9,368 bases of DNA. Origin: Blautia sp. AF19-10LB (GTDB lineage: Bacteria > Bacillota > Clostridia > Lachnospirales > Lachnospiraceae). Within the stretch, counting starts at the first letter, position 1. Each line of letters opens with the position of its first letter. The notes below the pieces were generated by a model, which saw nothing but the letters and a program-made list of their open reading frames with translations, ran no database searches and was not told where the DNA came from. Of the stretch, positions 7,698 through 9,368 are shown one piece after another. The stretch is taken from positions 15,137 to 24,504 of the forward strand of contig NZ_QTWS01000043.1 of assembly GCF_003461245.1 (NCBI RefSeq). The letters run 5' to 3'. A program made the translations under genes and the position numbers.

Positions 7698-7934
7698 TTA
7701 TTTCTTACCCCAATTCGCCATGCTGTTTCCCTGCTGTTCGGAGAATCCTCTGTGTCCATGGACAGGGATTTTATCAAGGGCTGTTTCCAGTGCCTGGAAT
7801 TCTGCATCGGACAGCTCTACGTTTCAGGAACCGAGGTTTTCGAGGATTCTTCCCTGGTTCTTGGATCCAGGGATCGGGACTACATTTGGATATTTCGGAG
7901 ATACTTCAATATTTCTTAATCTACGCTTTTCCAT
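7698..7934 (-). pseudogene. Aldo/keto reductase pseudogene 1 (only the two ends left)
   Basis: Reading the minus strand, AAAGGGG (7944-7950) precedes ATG 7934 by nine bases. The frame begins MEKRRLRNIEVSP, the usual N-terminus of a roughly 330-residue aldo/keto reductase. It passes straight into the C-terminal cofactor-binding part: NVVPIPGSKNQGRILENLGS, then NVELSDAEFQALETALDKIP and GHRGF, ending NWGKK and TAA at 7698-7700. About 250 residues, including the whole active site (Asp, Tyr, Lys, His), are missing. A second lesion is an in-frame TGA at 7824-7826, where the family has Trp (LGSWNVELS). TGA is not read as Trp in this genome, because the ROK gene ends with TGA and Trp in this same remnant is TGG. 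The stop lies only six bases from the nitrilase stop on the other strand. It was probably the second gene after the reductase at 7977-8806, 42 bases away. Confidence 0.85.
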
Positions 7935-7976
7935 CGTTTTCGTCCCCTTTCACCAAAAAAATTTCTCTTATAAATC

Positions 7977-8877
<901 letters not shown>

Positions 8878-8901
8878 GGTAAATCCTTTTTCAATTTCTA
8901 C

Positions 8902-8930
8902 TTTACAGTTTCTTCCCGAAAATGTACACT
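8902..8930 (+). promoter_or_regulatory. Probable promoter of the LysR gene
   Basis: TTTACA (8902-8907) and TACACT (8925-8930) are 17 bases apart, with 5/6 and 4/6 matches to sigma-A boxes. Transcription would begin near 8937, about 48 bases before the LysR start. Confidence 0.5.
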
Positions 8931-8984
8931 ATTTATATCGCAATCTGCTTTTCATAAAATGAAATGTAAATCAGGAGAACGACT

Positions 8985-9368
8985 ATGCTGGATCTGTACG
9001 AACTGGAACAATTTGTGGCTTTCGCAGAGCTCGGAACGCTGTCCCGTGTTGCAGAGAAATTCCATATCTCAACACCATCTATCACACGTTCCATGCAGCA
9101 TCTGGAAGAAAGTTTTGGTGTATCATTATTTTCCCGCGGTAAAAACAGGATTGAGTTAAACGACACTGGTCGGTTTACTGTAGAATATGCCCGTAAACTT
9201 CTCGCAGATGCAAGGCAGACAGTAGATCAGATTCAGGCTTTCGATACCCGGCGTAAGACAATCATGATCCGTTCCTGCGCCCCGGCTCCATTATGGAAAC
9301 TGCTGCCAAAAGTGAACTACTCGGCAACAAGTTACCAGAGCATCTGAAATCTGGCGGGATACCGCCTT
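8985..9368 (+). pseudogene. LysR-family regulator, 5' part, frame lost near window edge
   Basis: AGGAG at 8973-8977, seven bases before ATG 8985, fixes the start. Residues 1-65 form a standard LysR winged helix-turn-helix: LYELEQFVAFAELGTLSRVA, then ISTPSITRSMQHLEESFGV and LFSRGKNRIELNDTG. The linker helix follows, and then the first strand of the effector domain (IMIRSCAPAPLWKLLPK, about residues 92-109). The frame then gives only NYSATSYQSI and stops with TGA at 9345-9347, a total of 120 residues where the family has about 290. From 9314 another frame reads ELLGNKLPEHLKSGGIPP, open to the window end, and looks protein-like. A deletion or frameshift near 9305-9316 is therefore likely, but only about 50 bases follow. 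The regulator is divergent from the reductase pseudogenes and probably controlled them. The LysR family is certain; the broken status is moderately supported. Confidence 0.72.

Noticed and set aside
7824..7826. TGA read as tryptophan or selenocysteine
   Set aside because: TGA is used as a normal stop by the ROK gene, Trp is TGG elsewhere in the same remnant, and the gene also lacks its active site.
7692..7919. A 75-residue open frame on the plus strand
   Set aside because: It lies opposite the aldo/keto reductase remnant, whose minus-strand reading matches a known protein end to end.
8985..9347. A stand-alone 120-residue DNA-binding protein
   Set aside because: It enters the first strand of a LysR effector domain before stopping, and another frame looks coding afterwards, so truncation is more likely.

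Overview
The window looks like chromosomal DNA of a low-to-moderate GC gut Firmicute, most probably a Lachnospiraceae relative (Blautia, Ruminococcus or Mediterraneibacter type). This rests on the AGGAGG-type ribosome sites, sigma-A style promoters, and the style of the kinase, MelB-type transporter and aldo/keto reductase sequences. The taxonomic call is family-level recollection, not a search result.

Layout. Bases 1-237 (+) hold the 3' end of a DDE-type transposase that appears to have lost its middle. Bases 316-5899 (-) form one tight catabolic operon, transcribed right to left: a short-chain dehydrogenase of the polyol/ketose type (5123-5899), a 531-residue FGGY sugar kinase (3494-5089), a GPH/MelB-type sugar symporter (2125-3477), a HAD-IA sugar phosphatase/phosphomutase-like protein (1497-2150), and a second FGGY kinase of sedoheptulokinase type that is a pseudogene (316-1493). 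Bases 5900-6121 are a divergent regulatory region. It has two good sigma-A promoters, each followed by an AT-rich operator built from the same two near-palindromic boxes. An intact ROK-family repressor (6122-7249, +) reads away from the operon.

Right of the repressor almost everything is broken. There is a nitrilase-family amidohydrolase with start and C-terminal half but no middle (7264-7691, +). Next come two aldo/keto reductases on the minus strand, one reduced to its two ends plus an internal stop (7698-7934) and one frameshifted by a small deletion that removes the active-site Tyr region (7977-8806). Last is a divergent LysR regulator that leaves frame near the window edge (8985-9368, +).

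How it works together (inference). The transporter would import a polyol or related sugar, the dehydrogenase would oxidise it to a ketose, and the FGGY kinase would phosphorylate it for the pentose phosphate pathway. The ROK protein would repress both itself and the operon until the sugar or its phosphate is present. A pentitol such as arabitol, xylitol or ribitol is the best guess, but the sequence does not prove the substrate.

The most notable pattern is an intact four-gene pathway and regulator flanked on both sides by genes that kept their ends but lost internal segments. I see no tRNA, rRNA, CRISPR array or clear rho-independent terminator.
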